Assembly (NCBI RefSeq): GCF_052115385.1 | Contig: NZ_JBFRGP010000001.1 | Span: 620,001-684,000, forward strand | Reading direction: 5' to 3' | DNA length: 64,000 bases | From: Dyella_D sp052115385 | Lineage (GTDB): Bacteria > Pseudomonadota > Gammaproteobacteria > Xanthomonadales > Rhodanobacteraceae | Part shown: positions 1 through 7,591 of the stretch, in pieces | Layout of the letters: every line of letters begins with the position of its first letter | Numbering within the stretch: the stretch's first letter is position 1 | The notes under the pieces: model-generated | What the model saw: the letters and a program-made list of their open reading frames with translations, nothing else | Databases searched by the model: none | Told to the model about the DNA's origin: nothing | Made by a program: the position numbers and the translations under genes

Positions 1-1
1 C

Positions 2-298
2 GAGTCCGCCGAGCTCAGTCTGAGCGAGGCCTTGCTGTCGCTGAAGAACACCGAGGAGATGGGCGCCTTCCTGCGCGACCTGTGCACGCCGGCGGAGCTG
101 GAAGTGCTGGTCGACCGCTGGCGGGTGGTGCCGTATCTGCTCGACGAGGTGCCGTATCGCGAGATCCACGAGCGCACCGCGGTGAGCATCACCACCATCG
201 GGCGGGTGGCGCGCTTTCTCAATCAAGGCAATGGCGGCTACCTGGCCGCCGCGGCGCGCGCCTCGCGTCGCCGTGCGGCAAAGAAGGGCAAGGCATGA
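2..298 (+). CDS. TrpR/YerC-YecD family DNA-binding protein (5' partial)
   Basis: Small helix-turn-helix protein of the TrpR-like YerC/YecD family. The frame is open back to base 2 with no stop, so the true start is upstream of the window; the internal TTG at 32 would remove the first helix (ESAELSLSEALLSLKNTEE) that family members keep. The HTH is visible as IHERTAVSITTIGRVARF, followed by a basic tail (RASRRRAAKKGKA). Its stop overlaps the hisG start by 4 bases (ATGA), so it is translationally coupled to and probably leads the his operon; this position suggests a regulator of histidine genes, which is inference. The effector is unknown. Confidence 0.85.
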   Translation, partial: ESAELSLSEALLSLKNTEEMGAFLRDLCTPAELEVLVDRWRVVPYLLDEVPYREIHERTAVSITTIGRVARFLNQGNGGYLAAAARASRRRAAKKGKA

Positions 299-1188
299 AA
301 CCGCGTGATCGTTTGCGTATCGCCATGCAGAAGTCCGGCCGGCTGACCGAGCCGGCGCTGGATCTGCTCAACCGCTGCGGCCTCAGCTTCCGCCAGAGCC
401 GCGACAAGCTGTTCCTGTTCGGCGAAGGCGAGCCGGTGGACTTGCTGCTGGTGCGCGACGACGATATCCCGGGGCTGATCGCGCAGGGCGTGTGCGACCT
501 GGGCATCGTCGGCCGCAATGTGCTGAGCGAGTACTCGCTCACCGACGGACGCGAGGCCGGGCCGCTGGCCGAATGGCGTGCCTTGGGTTTCGGCCGCTGC
601 CGGCTGTCGATCGCGGTGCCGCAGGAGCTGGACTACGAGCGGCCGCAGCAGCTCGACGGCCTGCGCATTGCCACTTCTTATCCGGGCCTGCTGCGCGACT
701 GGCTGCGCAGGAACGGCGTGGATGCCGGCGTGGTGACGCTGGCCGGTTCGGTGGAGATCGCGCCGCGGCTGGGCACGGCAGACCTGATCTGCGATCTGGT
801 GCAGAGCGGTGGCACCCTGGTCGCCAACCAGTTGCGCGAAGCCGACGTGCTGCTGGAAAGCGAGGCGGTGCTGGCCGGCCCCAAGCTGCTGCCCACGGAC
901 GAGCGCGGCGACATGATCGAGCTGCTGCTCAAGCGCCTCGATGGCGTGATGCAGGTACGCGAATCGCGCCTGCTGCTGCTGCAGACCTCGCGCCAGCACC
1001 TGGAGGCGGTGACCCGCCTGCTGCCGGGCGGTCCGCAGCCGACCTTGCTGCCGGTGGCGGGACAACCGGATCAGCTGATGCTGCAGGCGCTGTGTGCCGG
1101 TGAAGTGAGCTGGCGGCAGTTGGAAGAGATCAAGAAGGCCGGTGCGCGCGAGATGTTCGTGCTGCCGGTGGAGAAGATGCTGGCATGA
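295..1188 (+). CDS. hisG: ATP phosphoribosyltransferase HisG (long form)
   Basis: First enzyme of histidine synthesis: condenses ATP and PRPP to phosphoribosyl-ATP in the cytoplasm. The start is the ATG overlapping the upstream stop (MKPRDRLRIAMQKSGRL). At 297 residues it is the long form, close to the enterobacterial length, carrying the C-terminal ACT-like regulatory domain (about residues 220-297) used for feedback inhibition by histidine, so no HisZ partner is required. The PRPP-binding stretch DLICDLVQSGGTLVANQL is visible near residues 163-180. It overlaps hisD by 4 bases, consistent with one polycistronic message. Confidence 0.96.
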   Translation: MKPRDRLRIAMQKSGRLTEPALDLLNRCGLSFRQSRDKLFLFGEGEPVDLLLVRDDDIPGLIAQGVCDLGIVGRNVLSEYSLTDGREAGPLAEWRALGFGRCRLSIAVPQELDYERPQQLDGLRIATSYPGLLRDWLRRNGVDAGVVTLAGSVEIAPRLGTADLICDLVQSGGTLVANQLREADVLLESEAVLAGPKLLPTDERGDMIELLLKRLDGVMQVRESRLLLLQTSRQHLEAVTRLLPGGPQPTLLPVAGQPDQLMLQALCAGEVSWRQLEEIKKAGAREMFVLPVEKMLA

Positions 1189-2492
1189 AACGACTGGACT
1201 GGAACGCGCTCGATGCCGCGGCGCAGCTGCAGGCCCTGGCTCGCCCCGCGCAGTCGCGTGCGGAGGAACTGCGCCGTGGCGTGGAGGCGATCGTCGCCAA
1301 GGTGCGCGCCGAGGGTGATGCCGCGCTGCGCGAGCTGAGCGCGAAGTACGACCGCTGCAGCATCGAGGCGATCGAAGTCAGCGCGGAAGAATTCGCGGCC
1401 GCCGAAGCCATGCTGGCGCCGGAACTGAAAGCCGCCATCGAAGAAGCCGCCACGCGCATCGCCACCTTCCATCGCGCATCCGCGCCGCGTCCCGTCGCGG
1501 TGGACACCGCGCCTGGCGTGCGGGTGGAGCGTGTGCTGCGTCCGATCGCCAAGGTCGGCCTATACGTGCCAGCCGGCAGCGCGCCGCTGCCGTCGACAGC
1601 CTTGATGCTCGGCGTACCGGCGCAACTCGCCGGTTGCCGCGAGGTGGTGCTGTGTTCCCCCGCCCGCGCCGACGGCCGCTGCGACGAGGCGGTGCTGTAT
1701 GCCGCGCGCATCACCGGCGTGCACCGGGTGTTCAAGCTCGGCGGCGCGCAGGCGATCGCCGCGATGGCTTATGGCACGGCGACAGTGCCGCGTTGCGACA
1801 AGCTGTTCGGCCCGGGCAATGCCTGGGTCACCGAGGCCAAGCTGCAGGTGTCCGGCGATCCGGAGGGCGCGGCCATCGATATGCCGGCCGGCCCCTCGGA
1901 AGTGCTGGTGATCGCCGACAGCGAGGCCGATCCGGAATTCGTCGCCGCCGACCTGCTGTCGCAGGCCGAGCACGGCCCGGACTCGCAGGTGATCCTGCTC
2001 AGCCCCTCCGATGCGCTGCTCGACCGCGTCGCGGTGGAAGTCGAACGTCAATGCGCCGCGCTGCCGCGCGCAGCGATCGCTACCCAGGCGCTGGCGCAGA
2101 GCCGGCTGATCCTGGTCGATTCGTTGGCGCAGGCGGTGGCGGTGAGCAATCGCTACGCGCCGGAACACCTGATCCTGCAGGTGGCCGAACCGCGCGCGCT
2201 GCTGGACGGTATCGACAGCGCCGGTTCGATCTTCCTCGGTGCGTGGACGCCGGAGTCGGTCGGCGACTACTGCAGCGGCAGCAACCACGTGCTGCCGACT
2301 TACGGCTATGCACGCAGCTACAGCGGCGTGTCGGTGGCCAGTTTCCAGAAGCAGATCACCGTGCAGGAATTGAGCGCGGATGGCCTGCGCGCGATCGGCC
2401 CGTGCGCCGCGACGCTGGCCGCGGCCGAGCAACTGGAAGCGCACCGCCGCGCGGTGACGCTGCGCCTGGCCGCGCTGGAGGCAAGGGCATGA
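1185..2492 (+). CDS. hisD: Histidinol dehydrogenase HisD
   Basis: NAD-dependent, zinc-containing enzyme performing the last two oxidations, L-histidinol to L-histidine. Its 435 residues match the usual length. Recognisable family blocks include KLFGPGNAWVTEAKLQV, DMPAGPSEVLVIAD, LLSQAEHGPDSQVIL, RYAPEHLILQ and the Zn/histidinol-site block GDYCSGSNHVLPTYGYAR near the C terminus. ATGA overlaps join it to hisG upstream and hisC downstream. No odd features were seen. Confidence 0.97.
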   Translation: MKRLDWNALDAAAQLQALARPAQSRAEELRRGVEAIVAKVRAEGDAALRELSAKYDRCSIEAIEVSAEEFAAAEAMLAPELKAAIEEAATRIATFHRASAPRPVAVDTAPGVRVERVLRPIAKVGLYVPAGSAPLPSTALMLGVPAQLAGCREVVLCSPARADGRCDEAVLYAARITGVHRVFKLGGAQAIAAMAYGTATVPRCDKLFGPGNAWVTEAKLQVSGDPEGAAIDMPAGPSEVLVIADSEADPEFVAADLLSQAEHGPDSQVILLSPSDALLDRVAVEVERQCAALPRAAIATQALAQSRLILVDSLAQAVAVSNRYAPEHLILQVAEPRALLDGIDSAGSIFLGAWTPESVGDYCSGSNHVLPTYGYARSYSGVSVASFQKQITVQELSADGLRAIGPCAATLAAAEQLEAHRRAVTLRLAALEARA

Positions 2493-3550
2493 GCGTGCTC
2501 GATCTGGCGCGCCCGGAGATCCGCGCCATGCAGCCGTATTCCTCGGCGCGCATGGAGGCCAGCGGCGGCGCGATCCTGCTGAATGCCAACGAATCGGCCT
2601 GGGCGCCGACGGGTACGGCGGGACGCGGCTGCAATCGCTATCCCGACCCGCAGCCGGCGGCGCTGGTGCGCGCGCTGGCCGAACTTTACGGCGTGCGCGA
2701 GGACCAGCTGCTGGTCGCCCGCGGCAGCGACGAGGCGATCGACCTGCTGGTGCGTGCGTTCTGCCGCGCGGGGCGCGATGCCATCGCGATCCAGCCGCCG
2801 ACCTTCGGCATGTACTCGGTATGCGCGCGCATCCAGGATGCGGGCATCGTGGAAGTGCCGCTGGCGGCCGACTTCAGCGTGGATGCCGACGCCTTGCTCG
2901 CCGCCCTCACGCCGGCGGTGAAGCTGGTCTTCGTCTGCACCCCGAACAATCCCACCGGGCAGCCGGTGCCGCAGGCCACCATCGAACAACTGGCGCGCGC
3001 GCTGGCCGGCCGCGCGCTGCTGGTGGTGGACGAGGCCTATGTCGAGTTTGCCGACGGCGGCAGCGTGGCCGGGCTGATCGATCGCTACGACCACCTCGCC
3101 GTGCTGCGCACCTTGTCCAAGGCCTGGGCGCTGGCCGGTGCGCGCGTGGGCACGCTGCTGGCGAATGCCGAGGTGATCGCCTTGCTACGGCGGATCATCC
3201 CGCCGTATCCGCTGCCGCTGCCTTGCGTGACGGCAGCGCTGGAAGGCCTGTCGGCGCAAGGGCAGGCCGAGGCGGCGGAGCATATCCGCAAGGTACGGAC
3301 GGAACGCACGCGCATGGCCGCCGCACTGGCCGCCGTGCCCGGCGTGCGCGAGGTGCTGCCCTCGCAGGCCAATTTCCTCGCCGTGCGCTTCGACGATGCC
3401 GGCGCCGCCTATCGGCGCCTGTTCGCGGCCGGCATCGTGGTCCGCGACGTACGGCGTTATCCCAATCTGGGTGATGCACTGCGCATCACCATCGGTGCGC
3501 CGGATGAGAATACGCGTGTACTCGACGTACTGAACGGAGACCGCGTATGA
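2489..3550 (+). CDS. hisC: Histidinol-phosphate aminotransferase HisC
   Basis: PLP-dependent class I/II aminotransferase converting imidazole-acetol phosphate to histidinol phosphate with glutamate as donor. 353 residues. Visible: NANESAW near the N terminus, the substrate block VFVCTPNNPTGQPV, the PLP aspartate in VVDEAYVEFA, the Schiff-base lysine in TLSKAWALAGARVG, and the C-terminal phosphate-binding arginine in LRITIG. The start is the ATG overlapping the hisD stop (ATGA); upstream reading in the same frame only shadows hisD. Confidence 0.96.
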   Translation: MSVLDLARPEIRAMQPYSSARMEASGGAILLNANESAWAPTGTAGRGCNRYPDPQPAALVRALAELYGVREDQLLVARGSDEAIDLLVRAFCRAGRDAIAIQPPTFGMYSVCARIQDAGIVEVPLAADFSVDADALLAALTPAVKLVFVCTPNNPTGQPVPQATIEQLARALAGRALLVVDEAYVEFADGGSVAGLIDRYDHLAVLRTLSKAWALAGARVGTLLANAEVIALLRRIIPPYPLPLPCVTAALEGLSAQGQAEAAEHIRKVRTERTRMAAALAAVPGVREVLPSQANFLAVRFDDAGAAYRRLFAAGIVVRDVRRYPNLGDALRITIGAPDENTRVLDVLNGDRV

Positions 3551-4611
3551 GCCGCAAGATGCTTTTCGTCGACCGCGACGGCTGCCTGATCGAGGAGCCG
3601 GCGGACGAGCAGATCGACAGCTACGAAAAACTGGCCCTGCTGCCCGGGGTGATCGCCGCGCTGCAACGCTGCGTGGCCGCCGGCTACGAGCTGGTGATGG
3701 TCACCAACCAGGACGGCCTGGGCACCGACAGCTTTCCCGAAGCGCATTTCACCGGGCCGCACGAGCTGCTGCTGCGCATCCTCGCCTCGCAGGGCATCCG
3801 CTTTCGCGAGGTGCTGATCGACCGCAGTTTCCCGCGCGACGGCCTGGACACGCGCAAGCCCGGCGTCGGCATGCTGCGCCACTATCTGGCGGACGATGGC
3901 TGGAGCCGTGGCGCCGCGGCGATGGTGGGCGATCGCCAGACCGACCTGCAGTTCGCCGCCAATATGGGCGTGCGCGGTTTCCTGGTCGGTCCGCAAGGGC
4001 TGTCGTGGGAGGAGATCGCCCATCAGCTGCTGGATGCGCCGCGTACCGCCAACGTCACGCGCAACACCAAGGAAACGCGCATCAGCGTGCGGGTGGACCT
4101 GGACCGCGTGGCCGAACCGAAGGCGCGCACCGGCCTGGGCTTCTTCGACCATATGCTGGAGCAGATCGGCAAGCACGGCGGCTTCGCGCTGGAACTGGAG
4201 TGCGACGGCGACACGCATATCGACGAACACCACACCATCGAGGACTGCGCGCTGGCCCTGGGTCAGGCATTGCGCCAGGCGCTTGGCGACAAGCGCGGCA
4301 TCGCGCGCTACGGCTTCACCCTGCCGATGGACGAGTCGGAAGCGAGCGCCGCGCTGGACCTGTCCGGCCGCCCGTACTTCGTGTTCGACGGCAACTTCCC
4401 GCGCGAGCGCGTGGGCGAGGTGCCGACCGAACTGGTGCCGCATTTCTTCCGCTCGCTGTGCGAGACGCTGGGCGCCAACCTGCACCTGAGCGTGTACGGC
4501 GAGAATGCGCACCACATGGTCGAGGCCTGCTTCAAGGCGGTGGCGCGCGCGCTGCGCGAGGCGATCCGCCGCGAGGGCAGCGAGCTGCCCAGCACCAAGG
4601 GAGCGCTGTGA
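3547..4611 (+). CDS. hisB: Bifunctional histidinol-phosphatase / imidazoleglycerol-phosphate dehydratase HisB
   Basis: Two fused enzymes of the his pathway. Residues 1-165 are a HAD phosphatase (FVDRDGCLI nucleophile loop, VTNQDGLGT, VGDRQTDLQFA). Residues 170-354 are the IGP dehydratase with metal-binding motifs (GFFDHMLEQIGKHGG, DEHHTIED, HFFRSLCETLG, ENAHHMVEACFK). Two differences from the E. coli enzyme: the HAD loop reads DRDGC instead of DRDGT, and the zinc-loop cysteines and histidine before RKP are absent (sequence DRSFPRDGLDTRKPG). All other core motifs are intact, so it is probably functional. It overlaps hisC by ATGA and hisH by one base. Confidence 0.96.
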   Translation: MSRKMLFVDRDGCLIEEPADEQIDSYEKLALLPGVIAALQRCVAAGYELVMVTNQDGLGTDSFPEAHFTGPHELLLRILASQGIRFREVLIDRSFPRDGLDTRKPGVGMLRHYLADDGWSRGAAAMVGDRQTDLQFAANMGVRGFLVGPQGLSWEEIAHQLLDAPRTANVTRNTKETRISVRVDLDRVAEPKARTGLGFFDHMLEQIGKHGGFALELECDGDTHIDEHHTIEDCALALGQALRQALGDKRGIARYGFTLPMDESEASAALDLSGRPYFVFDGNFPRERVGEVPTELVPHFFRSLCETLGANLHLSVYGENAHHMVEACFKAVARALREAIRREGSELPSTKGAL

Positions 4612-5225
4612 TGTCCGTGGTGCTGGTCGATGCCGGCGGCACCAATATCGGTTCGGTGCGCTATGCCTTGGCGCGCCTGGGCGCGGATGCGGCGCTCACT
4701 GCCGACGCCGACACCATCCGCCGCGCCGACAAGGTGATCCTGCCCGGCGTCGGCGCGGCCGGTCCCGGCATGGCGCGTCTGCGCGAGCTTGGCCTGGTGG
4801 ATCTGATGCGTTCGCTGACGCAGCCGGTGCTGGGCGTGTGCCTGGGCATGCAACTGCTGTTCGAGCATTCGGAAGAGGGCGCGACCGAGTGCCTGGGGGT
4901 GATCCCGGGTACGGCGCGCCGCTTCGCCGACACACCGGAGCTGCGCGTGCCGCACATGGGCTGGAACCGCCTGCACATCGAGCGCCAGCATCCGCTGGTG
5001 GCGGGGCTGGACGGCGCGCACGGCGCGCACGGAGGGCATGACCGCTGGGCTTACTTCGTGCACAGCTACGCCCTGCCGCCCGGCGAGCACACGCTGGCCA
5101 CCGCCGACTTCGGCGGCGCGTTCTCCGCCGTGGTCGCGCGCGAGAATTTCCACGGCATGCAATTCCATCCCGAGCGCTCCGCCGCCGTCGGCGCGAGGCT
5201 CCTCAAGAACTTCCTCGAACTATGA
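4611..5225 (+). CDS. hisH: Imidazole glycerol phosphate synthase, glutaminase subunit HisH
   Basis: Class I glutamine amidotransferase that feeds ammonia to HisF. 204 residues beginning MSVVLVDAGGTNIGSV. The triad is visible: nucleophile Cys77 in GVCLGMQLLFE, and His/Glu in the C-terminal FHPERS. The oxyanion-strand block LPGVGAAGPGMARL is present. The start ATG shares its A with the hisB stop (TGATG), and the stop overlaps hisA by ATGA. It works as a heterodimer with HisF encoded two genes downstream. Confidence 0.97.
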   Translation: MSVVLVDAGGTNIGSVRYALARLGADAALTADADTIRRADKVILPGVGAAGPGMARLRELGLVDLMRSLTQPVLGVCLGMQLLFEHSEEGATECLGVIPGTARRFADTPELRVPHMGWNRLHIERQHPLVAGLDGAHGAHGGHDRWAYFVHSYALPPGEHTLATADFGGAFSAVVARENFHGMQFHPERSAAVGARLLKNFLEL

Positions 5226-5950
5226 GCTTCAGCGTCATTCCCGCCATCGATCTGCGCGCCGGCCGCGTGGTGCGCCTGCGCCAGGGCGACTACGACCAGC
5301 AGACCACCTACGAGTTCGAGCCGCGCTCGCTGGCCCTGCGCTACGCCGGTGCGGGAGCCATGTGGCTGCACGTGGTGGATCTGGACGGCGCGCGTTCCGG
5401 CAGCCTGGACAACCTGCGGGTGATCGAAGCGATCGCGCGCGACGGCATGTATGTGCAGGCCGGCGGCGGCGTGCGTGGCGAGGACGATCTGCGCCGGCTG
5501 TTCGAGGCCGGCGTCGCGCGCGTGGTCATCGGCAGCCTGGCGATCCGCGAGCCCGAGCGGGTCGCTGCCTGGCTGGAGGAGTACGGCGCGGAGAAGCTCA
5601 CCATCGCGCTGGACACCCGCCGCATCGATGGCCGCTGGGCGCTGCCGAGCGCTGGCTGGACCGAGCTGGAAGCGCGCTCGCTGGACGAGCTGGCGCCCTG
5701 GTATGCCGGCCGCGGCGCGCAGCACCTGCTGTGCACGGACATCGACCGCGACGGCATGCTGGCCGGTTTCAATCTGGAGCTTTACCGCGATCTTGCGCGC
5801 AGCGTGCCGGCCCTGGCCGTGCAGGCGTCCGGCGGCGTGCGCTCGGTGGACGACATCGTCGCCGCGCGCACGGCAGGCGCGCAGGGTGTGATCCTCGGCC
5901 GGGCGCTGCTGGAAGGCCGCTTCAGTATCGAGGAGGCGTTGGCATGCTGA
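5222..5950 (+). CDS. hisA: ProFAR isomerase HisA
   Basis: Phosphoribosylformimino-5-aminoimidazole carboxamide ribotide isomerase, a (beta/alpha)8 barrel. 242 residues, starting MSFSVIPAIDLRAGRVVRL with the first catalytic Asp in PAIDLR. Twofold phosphate-binding half-barrel motifs are visible (GGGVRGEDDLRRL; ASGGVRSVDDIVAA), as is the second catalytic Asp in CTDIDRDGML. It overlaps hisH by 4 and hisF by 7 bases. Confidence 0.97.
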   Translation: MSFSVIPAIDLRAGRVVRLRQGDYDQQTTYEFEPRSLALRYAGAGAMWLHVVDLDGARSGSLDNLRVIEAIARDGMYVQAGGGVRGEDDLRRLFEAGVARVVIGSLAIREPERVAAWLEEYGAEKLTIALDTRRIDGRWALPSAGWTELEARSLDELAPWYAGRGAQHLLCTDIDRDGMLAGFNLELYRDLARSVPALAVQASGGVRSVDDIVAARTAGAQGVILGRALLEGRFSIEEALAC

Positions 5951-6714
5951 GCCGCCGCATCATTCCCTGCCTGGACGTGCGCGACGGCAAGGTGGTCAAG
6001 GGCGTGCGCTTTCGCGACCACGTGGTGATGGGCGAGATCGTCGAGCTGGCCATGCGCTATCGCGACGAAGGCGCCGACGAGCTGGTGTTCTACGACATCA
6101 CCGCCAGCCCGGAAGGCCGCAGCGTGGATCGCGGCTGGGTGGAGCGGGTGGCGCGCGAGATCGACATTCCGTTCTGCGTGGCCGGTGGCATCCGCAGCGT
6201 GGAGGATGCGCGCGCCGTGCTGTATGCGGGCGCCGACAAGATCTCGGTGAACTCGCCTGCGCTGGAGCGCCCGGCCCTGATCGGCGAACTGGCCGAGGCC
6301 TTCGGCGTGCAATGCGTGGTGGTGGGCGTGGACAGCCTGCGCGATGCCGACGGCGAATGGCGCGTGCGCCAGTACACCGGCGACCCCAACAAGACGCAGG
6401 CGCTGGCCTGGCGCACGCTGGACTGGATCGAACAGGCGCAGCGCCTGGGCGCCGGCGAGATCGTGCTCAACTGCATGGGCAGCGACGGCGTGCGCGAAGG
6501 CTACGACCTCGAACAACTGCGCGCCGCGCGTGCGCTTTGCCGGGTGCCCCTGGTGGCCTCGGGCGGTGCGGGCGCGCCGGAGCATTTCCGCGACGCGTTC
6601 GCGCTGGCCGATGTCGACGGCGCGCTGGCGGCCAGCGTGTTCCACAGCGGGACGATCGCCGTGCCCGCCTTGAAGCAATACCTGCGCGGCGCGGGCATCG
6701 CGACGCGCCTCTGA
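5944..6714 (+). CDS. hisF: Imidazole glycerol phosphate synthase, cyclase subunit HisF
   Basis: Cyclase half of IGP synthase; uses ammonia channelled from HisH to form IGP and AICAR. 256 residues starting MLSRRIIPCLDVRDGKVVKG, with the catalytic Asp in CLDVRDG and the second in NCMGSDGVREGYD; half-barrel phosphate loops are AGGIRSVEDARAVL and ASGGAGAPEHFRDAF. The ATG lies inside the end of hisA (7-base overlap), favouring translational coupling. Confidence 0.97.
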   Translation: MLSRRIIPCLDVRDGKVVKGVRFRDHVVMGEIVELAMRYRDEGADELVFYDITASPEGRSVDRGWVERVAREIDIPFCVAGGIRSVEDARAVLYAGADKISVNSPALERPALIGELAEAFGVQCVVVGVDSLRDADGEWRVRQYTGDPNKTQALAWRTLDWIEQAQRLGAGEIVLNCMGSDGVREGYDLEQLRAARALCRVPLVASGGAGAPEHFRDAFALADVDGALAASVFHSGTIAVPALKQYLRGAGIATRL

Positions 6715-6726
6715 CCGGGACCGAGC

Positions 6727-7359
6727 ATGAGCGACTTCAACACCGACTTCGCACGACTGGACTGGAGCAAGGGCGACGGCCTGCTGCCTGCGGTCGTGCA
6801 GCATTGGCTGACTGGCGAAGTGCTGATGCTCGGCTATATGAATGCCGAAGCGCTGGCGCGGACCCTGGACCTGGGCCAGGTCACCTTCTTCAGCCGCAGC
6901 AAACAGCGCCTGTGGACCAAGGGCGAGAGTTCGGGCCACGTGCTGGCGCTGAAGTCGGCGCGCGTGGATTGCGACGGCGACACGCTGCTGCTGCAGGTCG
7001 AGCCGCAAGGGCCGACCTGCCATCTCGGCACGTCCAGCTGCTTCGGCGAACGTGCGCAGGTGGCGCCGCCGCTGGGTTTTCTCGCCACGCTGGATCGCCT
7101 GGTGGAGCAACGCAACGACGAGCGCCCCGAAGGCAGCTACACCACGCGGTTGTTCGAAGGCGGCATCCGCCGCATCGCGCAGAAAGTCGGCGAGGAAGGC
7201 GTGGAAACCGCACTCGCTGCCGTGGTGCAGGACGATGAAGCCTTGCTCGGCGAGGCGGCCGACCTGGTCTTCCATCTGATGGTGGCGCTGCGTGCGCGCG
7301 GTCTCGGCATGCGCGAGGTATGCCAGGTTCTGCAGGCGCGGCACGCGTCACGTCCTTGA
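6727..7359 (+). CDS. hisI: Bifunctional phosphoribosyl-AMP cyclohydrolase / phosphoribosyl-ATP pyrophosphatase HisIE
   Basis: Fusion protein for steps two and three of histidine synthesis. Residues 1-112 are the HisI cyclohydrolase (MLGYMNAEALART, FFSRSKQRLWTKGESSGH, Zn/Mg ligands in DCDGDTLL and the Cys of GPTCHLGTSSCF). Residues 116-210 are the HisE pyrophosphatase of the MazG-like fold (LGFLATLDRLVEQR, KVGEEGVETALAA, EAADLVFHLMVAL). It is the last gene of the operon, 12 bases after hisF, and is followed by an AT-rich hairpin. Confidence 0.96.
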   Translation: MSDFNTDFARLDWSKGDGLLPAVVQHWLTGEVLMLGYMNAEALARTLDLGQVTFFSRSKQRLWTKGESSGHVLALKSARVDCDGDTLLLQVEPQGPTCHLGTSSCFGERAQVAPPLGFLATLDRLVEQRNDERPEGSYTTRLFEGGIRRIAQKVGEEGVETALAAVVQDDEALLGEAADLVFHLMVALRARGLGMREVCQVLQARHASRP

Positions 7360-7360
7360 C

Positions 7361-7381
7361 GTTTTTCTCACAAGAGAAAAC
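7361..7381 (+). terminator. Possible his operon terminator hairpin
   Basis: Two bases after the hisIE stop lies an inverted repeat of TTTTCTC and GAGAAAA around a 4-base loop. It is AT-rich and has no T-run after it, so it is a weak intrinsic terminator at best, but its position at the end of the operon is right. Confidence 0.35.
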
Positions 7382-7410
7382 TTGCGCAATAGTATTCATG
7401 CAGCTACAAC
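7382..7410 (+). promoter_or_regulatory. Possible sigma-70 promoter of the autotransporter gene
   Basis: TTGCGC (7382-7387) and TACAAC (7405-7410) are separated by exactly 17 bases in a locally AT-rich stretch upstream of the autotransporter. Match to consensus is moderate. It would give a long leader of about 175 bases. Confidence 0.3.
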
Positions 7411-7531
7411 TGCCCGCGCGGCGATCGAATGCAAGCGAATTCGCCGTGTTGTGTCGTTCGGAGAAACGACCATCCGGTCAGGGGGCTTGAGCCAGTCGGG
7501 TTCGTGCGGGTGCGTTTCGATGTGAGAGGCA

Positions 7532-7550
7532 GGGACTCCCGTGGAGTCTC
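7532..7550 (+). other. Short hairpin in the autotransporter 5' leader
   Basis: GGGACTCC and GGAGTCTC pair (one G-T) around a CGT loop, about 40 bases before the start codon. It could be a leader RNA hairpin; no function is evident. Confidence 0.3.
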
Positions 7551-7591
7551 TCCGCGGCCATGGTGCCGCTGGAACATCGAAAGAGGGCCGC

